This document shows, piece after piece, positions 34,073 to 43,757 of a stretch of DNA of 64,000 nt. Position 1 is the stretch's first letter; each line of letters opens with the position of its first letter. Below the pieces are notes generated by a model. That model saw only the letters and a list, made by a program, of their open reading frames with translations. It was not told where the DNA came from and made no database searches. The position numbers and the translations under genes were made by a program. The DNA comes from Chromatiaceae bacterium (GTDB taxonomy: Bacteria > Pseudomonadota > Gammaproteobacteria > Chromatiales > Chromatiaceae): positions 1 to 64,000 of the forward strand of contig JALOTB010000011.1 in assembly GCA_025458165.1 (NCBI GenBank). Direction: 5' to 3'.

Positions 34073-35983
34073 TCAGCCGACCGCGGCCCCGATCGAGTGC
34101 GGGCCGAGTGGCCGCCCTCCGCCCTCCAGCGTGTCCGGGTGCCGGCCGCATCGAATCTCCAGGGCCAGACCAGCGTCCTGGGGGAAGCGCTGGGCGACTA
34201 CCCACACCTGGCCGACGGCCTCGTCGTCGCGCAGCGCGGTCAGGCCGCCGCGTATCCGGGTCTCGTCGGAGAAGGCGAAGGGCTCGTCGAGAAACACGAA
34301 CGGCCGGTCCCGGCCCAGCCGCGCGGCGAGCTCCCCGACCAACGCCAGTCGCAGCGCCAGCAGCACCTGCCGCTGGGTCCCCGAGGAGGTCTCCGCAGCC
34401 TCGAGGAAGCCGTGTTTGTCTGCGCAGTAGAGCCGGACACGCAGGGTCTCGTCGAGCTCGAGGTGCGTGTAGCCGCCATCCGTTAGCCGCGGCAGCAGCC
34501 GCCCCACGCGCGCCCCGAGCCGCTCGGCGAAGCGCTCCCAGCCATGACGCGCGCTCCCCTCTAGGAGCTCGCTCGCGAGCGTCGCGGTGGCGATACGGGC
34601 GCGGTGCCCGTCCAGCGCCTGGCTGGCCTGCGCCCGCTCCGCCGCGAGTGCCCGGGCCCGCTCCCGCGCGAGCCGTGCCCGCTCCAGCGTCGCACCCAGC
34701 GCCTGGCGCCGCTCCACAAGGGCACCACCAAGGTGCTCCAACCAGGCGCGCTCGTGGGCGACCGCCGAGCGGACCTCCTGCGGACTCGCCGCGAGCGCCA
34801 GCACCCGCTGCGCAAGGCGCATCCGCCGCTCGGAATCCGGCCGGTCGACGAGGGTCCCTGTCCCTAATGCGACGCCCCCTGGCTCGAGCTGGTCCGCGGC
34901 GATGGGTCTTCTCAGCGGCCCGACGGGGCCGATGTCGAGGTCGTCGAGCTGTTCGAGCCAGGCGGCGAGCCGCCGGCCACGATTGAGTCGCCGCCGGCCC
35001 GCCAGCGCGCGAGCGAGGTGCCAGAGCCCGAGGAGCAAGAGGACGCCGCCCAAGGCGATGCCCCCGTAGACCAGGACGGCCTCGCCCGTCAGCCCGAGCG
35101 GGGCGGCCAGTCCGTCGAGCCAGCGACCCAGCGCCGGCAGCGGCCAGAGGTCGGGGCGCAGACGCAGCAGGACCCAGAGTCCGACGACCAGGAATGTCGC
35201 GAGGAGCACCAGAGCCGACGCCAGCCCGGCAAGCCCGCGCCGCAGGCCCTCGCCCAGCGAGGGGCGAGCGGCGCCGGCGTACGCCTGGGCGATCTCCGGA
35301 AGCCCCTGGAGCAGCCCGGCGACCGCGCGCTCGCGCCGCTGCGTGGCGGCCAGCTCCTCGTCGACCCCGTCGGCCGACGGATGGCTCGCCGCGAGTGCGG
35401 CGAGCTCGGCGTCGATCGCCGCGACGCGGTCGGCCAGGTGCTGGGCGGCCTCCTGCTCCACCGCAACCTCCGCCCGGAGCTCCTCGGCGCAGGCCAGCGA
35501 CGGCGCCACAGCGGCCATCCGGCGCAGCGTCGGGCTCGAGGGATCGGGTGCCCTGAGCTCGCGCTGGGCGAGGTAGAAGGTCTCGAGATACGCCTCGAAG
35601 CCGAAGCCCAGGAGTGCTGTCAGGCGCTCCGCGACGGCATCGGTGCCGCGCGCCAGCGGCTCTGCGGCGCCGGTTAGGCCGAGCCGCGCCGACTGCTCCC
35701 CATCCCTGTCGAACTGGCGGCGGATCTCGTAGTCCTGCCCGTGCACGGTGACCACTAGGCCCAGCGAGCCGCGCGGCGCGCCCCAGCGGACCAGCGCCGC
35801 GATCCGGTCGGGACCCAGCGCATCGGTGCGGCCGAACAGGGCGAGGCAGAGGAGCTCGCCGATCGCGCTCTTGCCGGTCTCATTGTCGCCGCCGACGCCG
35901 ATCAGCCCGCGCTGCGGCAGATCGGCGAGCCGCAGGCGCCGATAGCACAGCAGGTCCTCGGCCTCCAGGCTGCGGATGATCAC
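34073..35983 (-). CDS. YhaN/RecF-like SMC-family ATPase with two central membrane helices
   Basis: A 636-residue ABC-type (Rad50/YhaN-like) ATPase starting at GTG. The N-terminal lobe has MIIRSLEAEDLLCYRRL and the Walker A GDNETGKSAIGELL. The C-terminal lobe has the signature SSGTQRQVLLALRL, the Walker B PFVFLDEPFAFSD, and a switch-like WVVAQRF. Between them lie coiled-coil segments and two strongly hydrophobic helices (about 253-275, ASALVLLATFLVVGLWVLL, and about 300-325, LVYGGIALGGVLLLLGLWHL). These should anchor the coiled-coil tip to the membrane. The usual YhaO/SbcD-type nuclease partner is absent. A 65-residue gene overlaps its start (GTGA). Confidence 0.85.
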   Translation of the reverse strand: MIIRSLEAEDLLCYRRLRLADLPQRGLIGVGGDNETGKSAIGELLCLALFGRTDALGPDRIAALVRWGAPRGSLGLVVTVHGQDYEIRRQFDRDGEQSARLGLTGAAEPLARGTDAVAERLTALLGFGFEAYLETFYLAQRELRAPDPSSPTLRRMAAVAPSLACAEELRAEVAVEQEAAQHLADRVAAIDAELAALAASHPSADGVDEELAATQRRERAVAGLLQGLPEIAQAYAGAARPSLGEGLRRGLAGLASALVLLATFLVVGLWVLLRLRPDLWPLPALGRWLDGLAAPLGLTGEAVLVYGGIALGGVLLLLGLWHLARALAGRRRLNRGRRLAAWLEQLDDLDIGPVGPLRRPIAADQLEPGGVALGTGTLVDRPDSERRMRLAQRVLALAASPQEVRSAVAHERAWLEHLGGALVERRQALGATLERARLARERARALAAERAQASQALDGHRARIATATLASELLEGSARHGWERFAERLGARVGRLLPRLTDGGYTHLELDETLRVRLYCADKHGFLEAAETSSGTQRQVLLALRLALVGELAARLGRDRPFVFLDEPFAFSDETRIRGGLTALRDDEAVGQVWVVAQRFPQDAGLALEIRCGRHPDTLEGGGRPLGPHSIGAAVG

Positions 35984-36177
35984 GCCCTGCCCTCGCGCTC
36001 CTTGGCCTTGAGCCGCCCGAGCGCCAGGGCGACGGCGGCACGAAAGGCCGGCTCGTCGAAGTCCGCGCGGGCGTCCCGCCGCCGCTCGAGCTCCTCCTCA
36101 CACCAGGCGGCGAACGCGGCGGAGGGACGCGGCGCGGCCTCTCCCGCCGGCTTGCGGCCGAAGGGCAATCGGATCAT
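35980..36177 (-). CDS. small acidic/basic helical protein coupled to the YhaN-like ATPase
   Basis: A 65-residue protein from the ATG at 36177: MIRLPFGRKPAGEAAPRPS, then a helix FAAWCEEELERRRDARADFDEPAFRAAVALALGRLKAKE. Its stop overlaps the GTG of the ATPase gene by four bases, so translation is coupled and the product is probably a partner of the ATPase. An in-frame extension to 36267 lacks a ribosome site. I know no family for it. Confidence 0.6.
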   Translation of the reverse strand: MIRLPFGRKPAGEAAPRPSAAFAAWCEEELERRRDARADFDEPAFRAAVALALGRLKAKEREGRA

Positions 36178-36259
36178 GGGGCGGACCTTGGCAAGCTTCG
36201 CGCAGACATCGGGGGTATTGTCCGGAAATCCCCTCCCCTTGCCTACACGGCAGGCGGGT

Positions 36260-36418
36260 GAATTCATGGCACCTGAAAAAATCCCATCCCTGGGATTTTT
36301 TCAGGCGCGAAGCGAAAAGTGCGATTTCCGCTTCGGCTCATTTTCAAGTGCTTGGGCACTTGACAATGGCGGCACATCCCTGTGCCGCACGGGCACCATG
36401 AATTTTTCAAGGTGCCCT
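36260..36418 (-). repeat. structured intergenic repeat, copy C (reverse orientation)
   Basis: Read on the minus strand it starts with the hairpin GGGCACC/GGTGCCC. Then come GCGGCAC/GTGCCGC, TCAAGTGC-cca-GCACTTGA, GAAGCG/CGCTTC, and the long perfect stem CTGAAAAAATCCC/GGGATTTTTTCAG (36273-36304). The order equals that of copies A, B and D, and the stretch GCGGCACAGGGAT is nearly identical to copy A. The outer sequences AATTCATGG are inverted at the two ends. It begins one base beyond the stop of the RNase II-family gene, so it also serves as its 3' end, and the AT-rich stem could terminate transcription. Confidence 0.7.
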
Positions 36419-38242
36419 TCAGTCCAGGATGCGGAAACTGGCGTCGAACGTCGGCAGGTCGATCTCCCGCGCCGAGAGACGCACGCGGGCGTTGAGCTCG
36501 GCTTGGGTCAGCCGCACGCGGACGTCCATCGCCAGCTCCGGGATCAGCACCACGGCCTTACGCTCCTCCTTGTCGACCACCACGCCCTCGCCGCGCCACT
36601 TTGGGCGATGGCGCAGCCACACCAGCTTCCAGTGCTGGTTGGACAGCCGCTCGGAGCGGCGGACGACGGCCGCGGCGACCTCGGCCTCGCCGACCCGCGT
36701 GGCGACGGTCTCGGCATCGAGCGGCTCGACCCCCGTCAGCCGGGCCCGGATCTGCTGGTGCACCAGGAGATCCGAGTAGCGCCGCAGGGGACTCGTCGCC
36801 CGGGTGTAGATCGGCAGCCCGAGCCCGAAGTGCGGCTCGGGCGCCCCCAGCATCCGCGTCGGTTTGAAGCGACGGCGGTAGGCGTACATCGCCGCTAGAT
36901 CGGCGGGGGTCTCGACCTTGTCCGGCGCCGGTTGGGTCGCGAAGGGGATGGGGATCGACCGCTCCAGACAGAAGCGGGCCGCCGCCTCCCCGGCCATCAG
37001 CATGGCATCGGTGACCAGGGCGCGGCTCGCGAGCCTGGGTAGCGGGCGGATGACGACCTCGCCGTCGCGCACCCGCACGCTGACCTCCGGCAGCTCGATG
37101 CCGGCGGCGTCGTTGGCATGCCGGCGGCGGCGAAAGGGCTCGACCAGCGCCGCGAGTGGCGCGAACGGCCCCTCGTCGAGCCGCGCCTCCACCGCCTCGT
37201 AGGTGGTGCGCTCGACCCGCACCCAGGTCCGGTGCACCTCGACCTCGGCGAGCTCGCCCTCGGGCGTGAGCCGCATGGCGAAGGAGAGCGCCGGCGAGAC
37301 GGACTGGAGCCCGAGCCCGAGTCGCAGGGTGACCGCCTCGGGGAGCATGTTGACGATGCGCTCGGGCAGATACTGGTTGCTGCCGCGGGCGCGGGCCTCG
37401 CGGTCGAGGTCGCTGTCGGGCTCGACCAGGGCGGCGACGTCGGCCACGTGGACCCAGAGCCGGTCCCCGTCGAGACTCAGGGCATCGTCCGGGTCCTGGT
37501 TGCCCTCGTCGTCGATGGCATAGGCCGGCAGGTGCGTCAGGTCGAGCCGGTCCTCCGCCGGCAGCTCCGGGACCGGCAGCTCCGGGTCGGCCTCGGGCAA
37601 CCCCTGGCGCGCCGGGTAAGGGTTGTGCTCGGGCGCCCATTGGCCCACCTGAATCAGCGCGCGATGGGCGTTCTCCGGGGTCTCCTGGTGACCAAGGGCC
37701 TGGAGGATGCGGCTGCGCTCGCTCCGCCCGAGCGCCAGGCGCTCGACCTCGGCGAGGCGCTCGCGGTCCTCCGCGGCCGGGCGGGCCTGCTCCATGCGGG
37801 CGAGGAACGCGGTCCAGTCGCGCTCCGCGGCTGCCTTCGCGTCACGCTGGGTGCGGTCCTGATCGACCTCCGCGCGGGTGCGCGCGCGCACCGCCGCGGG
37901 GCTCCCAGTAAAGTGCAGACCTTCGGCGACCTGCTGCCAGGCGGCCCAGGCGGTCGCCGGCGAGAACTCGTCGAACATCAGCTCGGCGAGCTCCTTGAGG
38001 CTGGTCTCCCCGCCCTCGAGCAGCTCCCAGGCGGCATCAAGCTCGCCCACGCGGGGCCCGAGCTCGCCGAGGCTGCGTAGCGGGCCCGGGTGCAGCAGGG
38101 TGATGTCCTTGGGGCGAACGCGCTTGGTCTGCCCCCCCTCCAGCTCGATCTCGATCTTCTCGCCGGTGGTGAGGACACGGGCGGGATGGACCTTGTACAG
38201 GACCAGGCTGTCCGGGCGTGGATTGACTTGATGAATCGTCAC
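36419..38242 (-). CDS. RNase II/VacB-family 3'-5' exoribonuclease
   Basis: A 607-residue enzyme starting at GTG, with an RNB catalytic domain from about residue 230 to 510. The metal-binding motif AYAIDDEGNQDPDDALSLDG holds the four acidic residues of the active site, followed by LWVHVADVAALV, ARARGSNQYLPERIVNML, and PIYTRATSPLRRYSDLLVHQQ. The N-terminal half lacks the standard two cold-shock domains of E. coli RNase II/R and resembles the shorter VacB-like group found in bacteria and cyanobacteria. A reduced S1-like tail (VVVDKEERKAVVLIPELAMDV) ends the protein. It degrades single-stranded RNA. Convergent or linked partners are not obvious. Confidence 0.88.
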   Translation of the reverse strand: MTIHQVNPRPDSLVLYKVHPARVLTTGEKIEIELEGGQTKRVRPKDITLLHPGPLRSLGELGPRVGELDAAWELLEGGETSLKELAELMFDEFSPATAWAAWQQVAEGLHFTGSPAAVRARTRAEVDQDRTQRDAKAAAERDWTAFLARMEQARPAAEDRERLAEVERLALGRSERSRILQALGHQETPENAHRALIQVGQWAPEHNPYPARQGLPEADPELPVPELPAEDRLDLTHLPAYAIDDEGNQDPDDALSLDGDRLWVHVADVAALVEPDSDLDREARARGSNQYLPERIVNMLPEAVTLRLGLGLQSVSPALSFAMRLTPEGELAEVEVHRTWVRVERTTYEAVEARLDEGPFAPLAALVEPFRRRRHANDAAGIELPEVSVRVRDGEVVIRPLPRLASRALVTDAMLMAGEAAARFCLERSIPIPFATQPAPDKVETPADLAAMYAYRRRFKPTRMLGAPEPHFGLGLPIYTRATSPLRRYSDLLVHQQIRARLTGVEPLDAETVATRVGEAEVAAAVVRRSERLSNQHWKLVWLRHRPKWRGEGVVVDKEERKAVVLIPELAMDVRVRLTQAELNARVRLSAREIDLPTFDASFRILD

Positions 38243-38394
38243 GGCGTTGCCATCTCCGAGGCGCCCAGGGTCAGCGGGCCGGTGTGCTTGGCTCGACCGA
38301 CCAGGGGTGCCAGGCGAGGCCCCGTATCATACAGGCCACCCGGCGATCGACCGACCTCGGCATAGGCCCAGGGGATCTTCAGGAGCGAGACAGC

Positions 38395-39435
38395 ATGAAC
38401 AGCCAATGGCAGACCTTCCTCGCGGAGCGGGCGGCGGTGATCGACGACGCCGGCGACGTCCGTTTCCCCAACGCCCCGGCGAGCGCCGACTGCGCCCTGG
38501 TGGATCTGTCGCATCTCGGCCTGATCGCCCTGGACGGACCGGAGGCGGCGAGCTTCCTCCAAGGCCAGGTGACCAACGACGTCAACGCGATCGGCCCGAC
38601 CCACACGCAGCTCAGCGCTCATTGCAGCCCCAAGGGCCGGATGCTCGCGAGCTTCCGCGTCCTGCGGCAAGACGAGCGCATCCTCCTCCAGCTTCCGCGG
38701 GGCCTGGTCCCTGGATTGCTCCAGCGCCTGCGCATGTTCCTGCTGCGGGCCAAGGCGACAATCGCGGACATCAGCGACGAGCAGGTCGCCGTCGGCCTGG
38801 CCGGCGACTGCGCCCCCGCGCTCCTCGCCCCGCACTTCCCGGAGCTGCCACAAGGCGACAATGACCTGACCCGCGCCGGGGGGGTGAGCGCGATCCGCCT
38901 GCCGGCCCCAGTGCCCCGCTTCCTCCTCCTCGGATCGCCCGAGCCGATGCAGGCCCTGTGGACCGCCCTGGAGGGCCGCGCCCAGGTGGTCGACCCCGGC
39001 TACTGGGCCCTGCTCGACATCCGTGCCGGGCTGCCCCAGGTCCTGCCGGAGACGCGCGAGGCTTTCGCGCCCCAGATGGTGAATCTCCAGCTCATCGACG
39101 GCGTCAGCTTCACCAAGGGTTGCTACACGGGCCAGGAGGTGGTCGCGCGCATGCAGTATCTGGGCAAGCTCAAGCGGCGGATGTATTGGGCTGAGGTCGC
39201 ATCCGAGGGTGCACCCTCGCCCGGCGATGAGCTGTATGCCGAGGGCAGCAGCTCCGAGCAAGGGGCCGGCCGAGTCGTCGACGCCCAGCCCAGCGGACCG
39301 GGGCGCTACGAGCTGCTCGCCGTCGTCGAGATTGACGCCGCCGAGGGCCGCGAAGTAAGGATCGGCGGTCCCGAGGGCCCGATCCTCACCCTCAGCCCTC
39401 CGCCCTACGGCTTCCCCGCCGAAGCGAGCGGTTAG
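38395..39435 (+). CDS. ygfZ: YgfZ/GcvT-like tRNA and Fe-S maintenance protein
   Basis: A 346-residue folate-binding protein that supports folate-dependent repair of certain [4Fe-4S] enzymes such as MiaB. The family signature KGCYTGQEVVARMQYLGKLK, with its reactive Cys, is present near residue 240-260. LQGQVTNDVNAI and AHCSPKGRMLASFRV are the GcvT-like elements. AGGAG lies 9 nt before the ATG at 38395. It is divergent from the RNase gene and convergent with lysS. Confidence 0.93.
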   Translation: MNSQWQTFLAERAAVIDDAGDVRFPNAPASADCALVDLSHLGLIALDGPEAASFLQGQVTNDVNAIGPTHTQLSAHCSPKGRMLASFRVLRQDERILLQLPRGLVPGLLQRLRMFLLRAKATIADISDEQVAVGLAGDCAPALLAPHFPELPQGDNDLTRAGGVSAIRLPAPVPRFLLLGSPEPMQALWTALEGRAQVVDPGYWALLDIRAGLPQVLPETREAFAPQMVNLQLIDGVSFTKGCYTGQEVVARMQYLGKLKRRMYWAEVASEGAPSPGDELYAEGSSSEQGAGRVVDAQPSGPGRYELLAVVEIDAAEGREVRIGGPEGPILTLSPPPYGFPAEASG

Positions 39436-39477
39436 CGGTTAGCGGGCGGACTGCGAAATCCGCAATCCGAGCTCCCC

Positions 39478-41001
<1,524 letters not shown>

Positions 41002-41055
41002 CTCTGGCGGTCTCCTGCCGTCCGCGTCCGGTTCAAACTCCGCAATCCGAAGGCC

Positions 41056-42154
41056 CTAGAGCCCGCTCTTCAGGCTCGCCTCGATGAACGGGTCCAGATT
41101 GCCGTCGAGCACCCCCTGCGTGTTGGCGATCTCCACGCCGGTGCGCAGGTCCTTGATGCGGGATTGATCGAGGACGTACGAGCGGATCTGGCTGCCCCAG
41201 CCGATGTCGGCCTTGGTGTCCTCCACGGCCTGCTTTGCGGCGTTGCGCTTCTGCACCTCCATCTCGTAGAGCTTCGCCTTGAGCTGCTTCATCGCCGTAT
41301 CCCGGTTCTTGTGCTGGGAGCGGTCGGTCTGGCAGGCGACCACGATCCCAGAGGGCATGTGGGTGATGCGGATCGCCGATTCGGTGCGGTTGACGTGCTG
41401 CCCGCCGGCCCCGCTGGCGCGATAGGTATCGACGCGCAGATCCGCCGGGTTGATCTCCACCTCGATCGAGTCGTCGACCTCCGGTGCGACGAAGACCGAG
41501 GCGAAGGACGTGTGGCGGCGGTTTCCCGAGTCGAAGGGGGACTTGCGCACCAGGCGGTGGACCCCGGTCTCGGTGCGCAGCCAGCCGAAGGCGTAGTCGC
41601 CCTCGAAGCGCACGGTCGCGGACTTGATCCCGGCGACCTCCCCGGCGGAAACCTCCATCAGCTCCGTCTTGAAGCCGCGCCGCTCGCCCCAGCGCAGATA
41701 CATCCGCAGCAGCATCTCGGCCCAATCCTGGGCCTCGGTCCCGCCGGAGCCGGCCTGGATGTCGAGGAAGGCATTGGCGGCGTCCATCTCGCCGGAGAAC
41801 ATGCGCCGGAACTCCAGCTCCCCGACCCGCTCTTCGTACCCCGCGAGATCGGCGGCGACGGCATCGACGGTGTCCGCGTCGCCCTCCTCGGCGGCCATCG
41901 CGAGCAGGTCGCCGGCGTCCTCCAGCCCGGAGCCGATCTGCTCGAGGTTGTTGACCACCGCCTCGAGTGCGGCGCGCTCTCGCCCCAGGGATTGGGCGCG
42001 GGCCGGGTCGCTCCAGATGTCGGGCTGCTCCAGCTCGCGCAGCACCTCGGTCAGACGGTCCTTCTTCTCCGGGTAGTCAAAGATACCCCCTAAGGGAGTG
42101 GATGCGCCCTTTGAGGTCGTTGATCTGATTGACGATCGGATTGATGTCCTGCAC
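41056..42154 (-). CDS. prfB: peptide chain release factor 2, with programmed +1 frameshift
   Basis: Recognises UGA and UAA stops. Reading from the GTG at 42154 (GGAG six bases upstream), 25 codons end with LRGYL and an in-frame UGA as codon 26. A +1 shift there gives a 365-residue product, the same length as E. coli RF2. The downstream frame carries the SPF tripeptide ([13 protein letters not shown]) and the catalytic GGQ in [19 protein letters not shown] plain single-frame call would begin at 42045 and miss the N-terminus. Cotranscribed with lysS. Confidence 0.96.
42077..42091 (-). promoter_or_regulatory. RF2 autoregulatory +1 frameshift site
   Basis: The minus strand reads AGGGGG-TAT-CTT-TGA: an internal Shine-Dalgarno, three bases, the slippery CTT (42080-42082) and the UGA (42077-42079), followed by C. 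The string is identical to the classical prfB shift site. When RF2 is scarce the ribosome slips +1 and makes more RF2. Confidence 0.95.
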
Positions 42155-42300
42155 AGACACCTCCACAGCGGGAAAGCGGTGAAGTGTAACGAGGCGGGGG
42201 CCAGCTTTGAAGGCTGATCTTGTTGCTCGCCGGGGCCATGACGTTCCCGCAGCGCGGGCTATACTCTTGGGCAGGTCAACCGAAACGCTCCGACCCCATC

Positions 42301-43020
42301 ATGGCCCGTCTGCCCCGCTTTGTCCTTCCCGGCTATCCCCAGCATGTCATCCAGCGCGGCAACAACCGCCAGCGCATCCTCTTCGACGAGGACGACTACT
42401 GGTTCCTGTGGGAACGGCTGAACGCCGCGGCGGAGAAGTTCGAGTGCGAGATCCACGCCTATGTCCTGATGCCGAACCACTTCCACCTGCTGGTGACACC
42501 GGCGCGTGAGGACGGGATCGGCAAGCTGATGCAGTACGTGGGACGCTACTACGTCCAGTACTTCAATCGCCGCCACGACCGCACGGGGACCCTGTGGGAA
42601 GGCCGCTACCGCGCCACCCTGCTCGACCCGGCGACCTACCTGCTCCCCTGCAGCCGCTATGTCGAGCTCAACCCGGTTCGCGCGGCCTTCGTGGCAAACC
42701 CGGAGGACTATGCCTGGTCGAGCTATGCCGGCAACGCCCTTGGTGCCGATGACAAGCTGATCACCCCACACCCCGTCTACAACCGGCTCGGCCGTTCGCG
42801 CACGGCGCGGCAGACCGCCTATCGCGAAGGCTTTTCGCAACCGCTTGACGACGCGCTGATCAAGCGCATTCGCGACGCCACCAACAAGGCGTGGGTGCTG
42901 GGGGACGATGGCTTCTGCCAGTCGATCGAAGGCCAGCTCAACCGCCGCCCCGAGCCGCGCCCGCGCGGGGGAGACCGCCGCTCCGAGGCCTACCGTCGCG
43001 CCGTCGCGCAGGCGCAATGA
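42301..43020 (+). CDS. REP-associated tyrosine transposase (RAYT), Y1/HUH type
   Basis: A 239-residue single-copy-looking Y1 transposase of the TnpA_REP/IS200-like group. It starts MARLPRFVLPGYPQHVIQRGNNRQ, has the metal-binding HUH motif in YVLMPNHFHLLVTP, and a candidate catalytic Tyr in GRYYVQYFNRRHDRTGTLWEGRY. ELNPVRAAFVANPEDYAWSSY is a family signature. No IS ends flank it. RAYTs are usually domesticated and act on short palindromic repeats in the host genome. It overlaps the next (cupin) gene by ATGA. A TATACT -10-like hexamer (42260-42265) and the hairpin CCCGC-agc-GCGGG lie upstream. Confidence 0.92.
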   Translation: MARLPRFVLPGYPQHVIQRGNNRQRILFDEDDYWFLWERLNAAAEKFECEIHAYVLMPNHFHLLVTPAREDGIGKLMQYVGRYYVQYFNRRHDRTGTLWEGRYRATLLDPATYLLPCSRYVELNPVRAAFVANPEDYAWSSYAGNALGADDKLITPHPVYNRLGRSRTARQTAYREGFSQPLDDALIKRIRDATNKAWVLGDDGFCQSIEGQLNRRPEPRPRGGDRRSEAYRRAVAQAQ

Positions 43021-43397
43021 GCCTGACGGAGCCGGTTATCCGCCGTCCCACCGAAGCGGAGGTCTTCGACTGGATCGAACGCTGCCAGGTCCTGGAGATC
43101 TGGAACCGCGAGGGCGACCCGCAGGTATCGATTGCCCGCGCCCGCGTCGCCCCCGGCGTGACGACGCGCTGGCATCGCCTGCACGGGATCACCGAGCGCT
43201 ATCTGGTGCTCACCGGCCGCGGCCGGGTGGAGCTCGGATCGCTGCCCCCCGAGGACATCGGCCCCGGCGAGCTGGCCCATATCCCGCCGGGTGTGGCTCA
43301 GCGCATCACCAACGTCGATCGCGGGGACCTCGTCTTCCTCGCCATCTGCACCCCCAGATTCCGGGGCGATGCCTACGAGGACATGGAGCCAAGCTAA
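43017..43397 (+). CDS. cupin-domain protein
   Basis: A 126-residue single-domain cupin. The first motif appears as RWHRLHGITERYLVLTGRGRVELG and the second as PGELAHIPPGVAQRITN. Histidines at the usual metal positions of motif 1 are present, whereas the last His of motif 2 seems replaced by Gln, so metal binding is uncertain. It could be a sugar-phosphate isomerase-like or small-molecule-binding protein. Its ATG overlaps the stop of the transposase gene, which is unusual for a mobile gene and suggests a shared operon. Confidence 0.88.
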   Translation: MSLTEPVIRRPTEAEVFDWIERCQVLEIWNREGDPQVSIARARVAPGVTTRWHRLHGITERYLVLTGRGRVELGSLPPEDIGPGELAHIPPGVAQRITNVDRGDLVFLAICTPRFRGDAYEDMEPS

Positions 43398-43435
43398 TGT
43401 GCGCTGACGGCCGGGATTGAGCGAGGACGGCGTCG

Positions 43436-43735
43436 ATGGCCCACATCCAACTCCGGCGCCCCCACACCCTGGGGCTGGACGGCGCCAGGGCGCAGGTCGA
43501 GCAGCTCAGGGCAGCGCTCGCGCGGGACCTCCAGGCGAAGAGCCAATGGGAGGACAACGAGCTCCACTTCCACCGCCCCGGCGCCTCGGGCCGGGTCAGG
43601 CTGGGTGAGGACTTCATTGAGCTGGATCTTCGGCTCGGCCTGCTGCTCGCGCCGCTGAAAGCCGGGATCGAGCAGGCGGTCCACCAGCGCCTGGACGCCA
43701 TCCTCGCGGGCGAACGGCAGACCGGTCCGGCCTGA
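43436..43735 (+). CDS. polyhydroxyalkanoic acid system family protein
   Basis: A 99-residue soluble protein matching the PHA_gran_rgn family: IQLRRPHTLGLDGARAQVEQL, LHFHRPGASGRVRLGEDFIELDLRLGLLLAPLK, and a C-terminal helix IEQAVHQRLDAILAG. Members are often encoded near PHA granule genes, but none is seen here. The biochemical role is unknown. GAGGA precedes the ATG. It lies 38 bp after the cupin gene on the same strand. Confidence 0.88.
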   Translation: MAHIQLRRPHTLGLDGARAQVEQLRAALARDLQAKSQWEDNELHFHRPGASGRVRLGEDFIELDLRLGLLLAPLKAGIEQAVHQRLDAILAGERQTGPA

Positions 43736-43757
43736 GCATCTCCACCGGCCGGCAGCC

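Noticed and set aside
42180..43435. Insertion sequence around the Y1 transposase
   Set aside because: No subterminal hairpins or flanking boundaries, and the gene is fused by overlap to a cupin gene; it fits a domesticated RAYT.
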